Origin: Tricholoma matsutake
Lineage: Eukaryota > Basidiomycota > Agaricomycetes > Agaricales > Tricholomataceae
Assembly: GCA_026075535.2 (NCBI GenBank)
Contig: AP026541.1
Span: 3,782,001 to 3,846,000, forward strand
Direction: 5' to 3'
Length of the DNA: 64,000 bases
Shown here: piece by piece, positions 58,554 through 64,000 of the stretch
Layout: each line of letters begins with the position of its first letter
Position numbering within the stretch: position 1 is the first letter of the stretch
Notes under the pieces: model-generated
What the model was told of the DNA's origin: nothing
What the model saw: only the letters and a program-made list of their open reading frames with translations
Databases searched by the model: none
Made by a program: the position numbers and the translations under genes

Positions 58554-61500
58554 ATGCCCAATCAATCTGTGCCACAATCACCTATGTCATCCTTCTTGCA
58601 ATCACAATCATCTCCTCGGTCTCCAGGTTCCATTCCTTCCAGCAATATGATGCTGTCTCCTTCTTGTGGAGGACCCAACTCTGTTGGCCCTGCTGTTGAA
58701 CACTTCCACTTTGATCCCACCTACAACCCACCTGGTTCCCATTCCAACTCTGACAATGGCATGAATGAAGATGGCAGAGTCAGCAACTGCCAAGTTCCCG
58801 ACCACCAAGTTCCCGACCACCAAGTTCCCGACCCTCCACGCATTATATGCATTTATCATCCAAAGCTCAATGGTAAGTTGATCTTTTTCAAATACACACT
58901 GACGTTAACTTTCTCACTTGTAGGACAAATCTGCAACAAGGATGGTAATGACATACCCCTCAATGCACCACCACCTCCTCATTGCCCAGATAAAGGACCT
59001 GATGATTGGGCACCCTATCATAATTGCCTCCAATTTGAAGTTGCTGACTTCCTCTTCCATCAAAATCAGATGTCTGCTGGGGATATCAACTTTCTACTCA
59101 GCCTTTGGGGTGCATCTCTCGCCATCCATAATGATGAACCACCATTTTTGAAGGCTACACATGTGTACGACACCATCGATTCCACTCCTCTCTGCAATGT
59201 TGCCTGGGAATCTTTTAGTTTACAGTATAATGGAACCCAACCTGCAGAGAGTGTTCCATCATGGATGCAGGCAGAGTATGATGTCTGGTTTTGCAATCCC
59301 CACATTTTGGTCCACAACCTTCTCTCCAATCCTGATTTCAAGTCCGATTTTGATTATGTGCCATTTCAAGAGCACACAACTGATGGAGTCCACTGCTTTC
59401 AAGATTTCATGTCTGGAAATTGGGCTTGGAAACAAGCAGTAAGTCTTCATGATGGCTTCTTCAATCTAATATTAATCATTTGCTGCAATAGGATATTATT
59501 GCTGAGGATCCCAAAACCCATGGCACTGTTTTTTGTCCCATTATTCTTGGTAGTGATAAAACTACAGTATCCATAGCTACAGGACACAATGAGTACTGGC
59601 CCATCTACCTATCTATTGGTAATATACATAACAACATCTGACAAGCACATCGTAATGGTATTGTGCTCCTGGGCTTCTTTGCTATCCTGAAATGTAAGTG
59701 CCATATTATTGCACTGTAATATATTTTGCTAATGCATGGGTCTTGTTTAGCTACTCATGAATTTCATGATGATGCCAGCTTCCATAAATTCCAGCGCCAA
59801 CTTCTACACTCATTGTTTGCCCAAATCCTCGAGCCTCTCAAAGCAGGCATGATGACGCCTGAGGTTGTTCACTTTCCTGATGGTCATTTTAGAAAGGTCA
59901 TCTATGGGCTTGGCCCCTATATTGCAGATTATCCAGAACATGCACTGCTTGCATGCATTGTGCAAGGCTGGTGTCCAAAGTATGTATTCCTATTGACAAA
60001 CTGATAAAATCTATGTTGACAAGCTTTTTCAGATGTACTGCCCCTGCGAAGGACCTCGACTCTGGTCACTACATACGCTGTTATCAGGTGCATGCTGAGC
60101 TGCTAGGTGAGGCATTTGAGCTCAGTACACTATGGGATGAGTATGGACTTGTCAGGGATGTTGTAAGTGTTCCTCTGTTGTATTATCTGTGTCTATTCAT
60201 TATCTTTTAGCCATTCACAAGCATGTTCCCTCAAGCAGATATACATGAGCTTCTGGCACCTGATCTACTACATCAGTTGATCAAAGGTGCCTTCAAGGAC
60301 CACCTTGTTACATGGGTAAATGAATACATTAAAGCAGAATTTCCAGCAGCCAAAGCACAGAAGATCCTCAATGACATTGACCAGTGGTAAGCTTTTCACT
60401 TGTGATTTGTATGGTAACAATTATTGAATTACTTGAAGCATAGCACTTGCTCCATCTTTTGCAGGGCTTCGATGTTTTCCTGAAGGCCAAAATTTCAAAC
60501 AATGGACTGGTGACAATTTGAAGGTGCTCATGAAGGTATGGGATTCTTTTGTGTTACTATATAATGAGTCTAATAAATTTGCATACAGGTTTACCTACCA
60601 GCAATTGAAGGCCAGGTACCAGATGATATGGTGCAGACAATGCATGCACTCCTGGAATTTTGCTACATAGCTCAATGCAACATACATGACACACACAGTC
60701 TTGCAGCCATAGACGATGCACTTCAGCAGTTTCACCACCATCGTGAAATCTTTCACACAAGTGGTGCTTGTGCTGATGGATTCAATCTCCCAAGGCAGCA
60801 CTCCCTCATTCATTATGTGAAACTCATTTGTGCCTATGGTGCTCCAAACAGTCATTGTTCCTCCATTACAGAATCAAAGCATATCAAGGCTGTGAAGGAG
60901 CCATGGCAGTGCTCAAGTTGTTTTGAAGCACTTAGCCAAATGCTCCTTACCAACCAGTGTCTCAATAAGCTTGCTGCTGCTTGGGTTGATTTCACTGACT
61001 GTGGGATGCTACAAGGCAAATGTCTATCAGCAGTTTGGGATCAAATTCTTTGTATACATCTCAGCTTCCACTCTGATGGTCCTCTAAACTAATTATACAA
61101 ATATAGGAATGGATGAAGCCAATCCTGATCCCAATCTACCACACTTCTCTGTCAGTAAAGATGACAATGACGATGATGATGATGATGGCGACAATGGTGA
61201 GGGTGACAATGATGAGGATGACAATGATGATGATGACAACAATGGTGATGTCGATGGTTTCACTATACAGGCCCATGATGACCTAGCAAGGACGGCATGT
61301 AAGTATTGCCAGACTCAATATTGTTGAAATATACTTACCTACATTTACAGCACATAAAGTTTACCCTGAAGACATCACCAAAATTGAACCTGACCTCCCT
61401 TATCTCATCCAGCAATTTATCCACAACCAGCAGCATCCCAACGATCTTTCTGATGCCAGTATCCTGGACCTCCCCACATTTTATGGCAAGATAATGATCT

Positions 61501-61980
61501 ACACTTCTGCCATTGCCACTTTCTATGCACCTAGTGACATCTCAGGAGCTGGTGGCATGCGTTGTGAATGTATACATGCAGTAAAATCTTGGAGGAAGGG
61601 GCCCAGCCATTACGACACAATCTTTGTCAGTACTGACTCATCTCTGGAAGGTATGCGAGGTCTTGATATTGCCTGTATTCGACTTTTGTTTTTGTTCTCT
61701 CATGAAGGCATTGAATACCCCTGTGCTCTTGTGTGCTGGTTCTCACATGTGGGCAATTCACCAGATGACCACACAGGCATGTGTAGTCCAGCCAGATGAC
61801 AACAAAACTTCCACTTCCATATTTTACCTTGATACGATCATTCAAGCATCACATCTTCTTCTGGTATTTGGCCAGGGGTGGGTTCCGAGGATGCTTTCAT
61901 TCACAGATACACTCGATACATTCACAAGGCTCTATGTCAACAAATACATTGATTACCATGCATTCGAGACTGCTTTTTAA
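58554..61980 (+). pseudogene. Plavaka-type transposase 2
   Basis: MPNQSVPQSPMSSFLQSQSS, a Ser/Pro-rich start with a QVPDH triple repeat, then an intron (58872-58921), DDWAPYHNCLQFEVADFLFH, NFLLSLWGASLA, VPSWMQAEYDVWFCNP, QDFMSGNWAWKQA, IILGSDKTTVSIATGHNEYW, YLSIGNIHNN, FHKFQRQLLHSLFAQILEPL, GLGPYIADYPEHALLACIV, LLAPDLLHQLIKGAFKDHLV, GQNFKQWTGDNLKVLMK, YLPAIEGQVPDDMVQTMHAL, LPRQHSLIHYVKLI, SSITESKHIKAVKEP, MLLTNQCLNKLAAAWVDF, an acidic Asp/Asn run (61160-61250), GGMRCECIHAVKSWRKGPSH, LDTIIQASHLLLVFGQGWVP and a natural end at 61980. About eight introns. Breaks: TGA after HNNI (about 59640) and a frame slip near 61780. Confidence 0.82.
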
Positions 61981-62205
61981 TGTACTTTGATGCTTTGGAT
62001 CTATGCTTATTGACGTACTTAACATCCTCACTTCATTAAAACTATAACTTTTGCTTGACAGCTGGTGTACTTGCTGTGTCTTACATGTTCTTACTACTTA
62101 TTTACTTACCTGGCCACTTGACATGCTTACAATGTACTTAGATTTTTGCTTGCACTTACTGACGAATTTACTAAGTAGAAAATAAGCCACTTGAGAAGCT
62201 TAGTG

Positions 62206-62974
62206 GGCTCAGCTGTTAAGTTCTGAATCGGAAAGGGAAAACGTCAGATTTCCGGTCAGACCTGGAACAGTTGAGTTGACAGGCAGGAGTGGGATCCTGA
62301 AGGAATTCTGAGGCAAAGGTTAATTGGGACAGATAGGACTTGGCTTCAGCTTGTAAGAAGCTGTGCCCTTCTCCTCATCAAGTGTCCTAATTTCAGAATA
62401 AGGTAAGCAGAGAGGATCAGAGGTCCAGAGGTTTTCCAGTGAGGATGAGTAAGGATTTTGAGGAAGACTTAAGAGAGACAAAAGGGAGTGAAGATAGAGT
62501 TGGATTAATTGAGTGACTTTGTTGATTTACAAACTGGTGATACAAAATGAAAGTAGCTAGCTTAAATACTAAAGGCCAGAGACAATAGGGGTTTCTGAGG
62601 CTGTGATAATTGCAAACCAGCTTCTGAGGCAAATCCTGAAACTGTTTCATCTAATTGGAAATGAGGGAATTTTGCCTGTTAGACAGTGCTGCTGATAGGA
62701 GGTGGGCAGTGTTGCAAGGTGGCTGGAAAAGTGGTGGAAACGATTGGAAATCCAGTCAGAGGAATTGGTCTTGACATCAGCCATAAAATAAGCAAGCTAA
62801 GTCCACTAAGAATTTTTTGGATTTTCCTGATGAAGCAATTGTCATTCAATGTCAATTCACCTTGTGGGATGCACTTGGGGTGTTGTCCATTGCTTTTTTT
62901 TGCTCACTACAATACTGCTATTACTACTGTGACTTGGCACAAATCCATCCATCTCCTGTCCATCCCATATTACA
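62206..62974. other. Stretch without a recognisable gene
   Basis: Contains scattered CTAAGTCCACTAAG motifs near 62795, but no coding region. It may be decayed flank of element 2. Confidence 0.3.
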
Positions 62975-63712
62975 AGTGAACGCTATTCATCCAGCAGGTT
63001 TTGCGCAGCACATGAGTTTTGGGAAATTCTGACGCAAGGACTTGGGGCAGATTTTGAGAACTTCTCGACGGGGAAGGGGATTGCTGGGATCATGTACTTA
63101 GAGTAGTTTTGTCAGACCTATTGTACATGAAACACACAACTGTAAATTATATTCCAAACTTTTTTTTCAATGAGTTGAAAACATTGTAATAAACATTCAA
63201 CGCGAAGACTTTGCACAGCATGAGTAGAGTACTTACATAATCTCCACATTTGGATTTCACATCAACTTCTCTCATTGCCCGATCTGGACAAAGTCCATTG
63301 TTGATCGAAAAATTGGCAATGATATCACTGACTTTGTTGCAGATGTATGCCGTTTTGAGAGCACAGGGTGAAAATGGGACACAACATGGGGGGAAGGAAG
63401 GGGTAAGGTTGAGAGATGACGAGTGCAGAACACAATGGGTTATCAGACTCGAGAAGCCTGATCCACTGTTGATACTGTTGAAAAAATGGCTTGAATGCTT
63501 ATTACAATGTTTTCAACTTGTCGAAAAAGGTTTGGAATATAATTTACAGTTGCATGTTTTGTGTACAATAGGTCTGACAAAACTACTCTATGTGCATGAT
63601 CCCAGCAATCCCCTTCCCCATCGAAGTTCTCAAAATCCGCCCCTAGTCCTTGCGTCAGAATTTCCCGAAACTCATGTGCTGCACAAAACCTGCTGGGTGA
63701 ATAGCGTTCACT
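62975..63712. mobile_element. Mutator-type MITE, 738 bp
   Basis: Ends AGTGAACGCTATTC and GAATAGCGTTCACT. Inverted arms of about 200 bp (62975-63175 and 63515-63712). Perfect 9-bp target duplication CATATTACA at 62966-62974 and 63713-63721, the hallmark length for Mutator-like elements. The middle has no transposase. A minus ORF across the right arm is not recognised. Confidence 0.88.
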
Positions 63713-64000
63713 CATATTACATAAGTGGGTAGCGTGCCAGCGAGCGGCGGCAGAGCCCACTACTTTCATAGTGCCATGTAAGTAGGTGTGATAATGAGAG
63801 CACTTATATGTATAACGCAAGATATAGGTTTGTCTCTCACCAGATTTTGGTCGTTGCGGTGAGTACTGGAGGATATAGTGGCATGAGAAGGAGGTGATGT
63901 ACTGAATGTTTCAGTTGTTTGCGAGTAAGATTTTGTCTTCATCCTTATTAGTGTATGCATCGCTGCCATGGATGACGATGTGCAGTCTATGATTGGGGTC
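63713..64000 (-). other. Possible host-gene 5' exon at window edge
   Basis: CG dinucleotides return here. The minus frame from 63969 reads MAAMHTLIRMKTKSYSQT and on to HRNDQNL, where a GTGAGA donor-like site lies near 63836-63841. This could be a first exon running left, but there is no family match and the window ends. Confidence 0.25.

Larger units (their letters stand above)
55130..62205. mobile_element. Plavaka-type transposon 2 (inferred extent)
   Basis: A divergent pair, accessory gene (minus, 55680-58175) and transposase (plus, 58554-61980), flanked on both sides by subterminal CTAAGC/GCTTAG motifs (55130-55560 and 62120-62205). The right end GAAGCTTAGTG is CACTA-like when inverted (CACTAAGCTTC); left candidates are CACTTAGGCATG at 55130 and CACTAAGCCC at 55188. 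No target duplication was confirmed, so the borders are tentative. Confidence 0.5.

Noticed and set aside
63443..63969. Minus ORF of 125 codons across the Mutator-type MITE arm as a gene
   Set aside because: It spans the element border and mostly reads the inverted arm, with no recognisable domain.
1..64000. CRISPR arrays, rRNA genes or canonical tRNA genes
   Set aside because: No regularly spaced short identical repeats and no rRNA- or tRNA-like conserved segments were seen; the sequence is eukaryotic.

Overview
The window looks like a transposon-choked stretch of a basidiomycete genome, most likely an Agaricomycete. The evidence is the short introns of about 50-75 nt in nearly every gene, a histidine-acid phosphatase of basidiomycete phytase type, an mpaB-like oxygenase, an alpha-kinase relic, and Plavaka-type, Harbinger, hAT, Mutator-like, tyrosine-recombinase, Ty1/copia and Ty3/gypsy chromodomain elements. 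I cannot name the species.

Only the first 6.2 kb looks like intact host sequence. It holds two divergent, intron-rich genes: an mpaB/DUF2236-type oxygenase (40-1908, minus) and a membrane-anchored phytase-like phosphatase (3563-6167, plus; 13 exons whose lengths sum to 1932 nt, an open frame of 643 codons plus stop). Right after the phytase sits a 498-bp hairpin MITE. The rest is mobile DNA, mostly dead.

Layout: 7-12.9 kb has hAT-like non-autonomous elements (8036-9023 and 10079-10908), the second splitting a tyrosine-recombinase pseudogene, plus a copia LTR and RT/RNase H remnant. 14.8-16.3 kb is a gypsy gag-protease remnant. 16.3-27.1 kb is bounded by inverted repeats of about 0.9 kb and holds a Plavaka-type transposase (plus) and a divergent DUF6532-like gene (minus). 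27.6-34.1 kb has a lone copia-like LTR, a three-unit polyubiquitin pseudogene, a fungal integrase-like DDE gene and an alpha-kinase pseudogene, with a ~130-bp inverted segment at each side. 34.3-39 kb is a Mutator-like transposase remnant split by an hAT copy, itself split by a Harbinger element. 39.2-44.4 kb is an LTR start split by a 216-bp MITE that received two further insertions, one a complete Harbinger. 45.3-51.4 kb is a full-length Ty3/gypsy chromovirus-type element (426-bp LTRs, 5-bp target duplication) inserted in a ~117-bp tandem repeat. 53.2-54.3 kb is another hAT-like element. 55.1-62.2 kb is a second Plavaka-type element, again with a divergent accessory gene. 63 kb has a 738-bp Mutator-type MITE.

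Two patterns tie the region together. Nearly all premature stops in the transposon genes are TGA at places where an Arg codon (CGA) fits the reading frame and family, and CG dinucleotides are visibly rare in the older elements but common in the two host genes. This points to CpG methylation followed by deamination, or a RIP-like process. Insertions are nested two to four deep with clean target duplications, so their order can be read directly.
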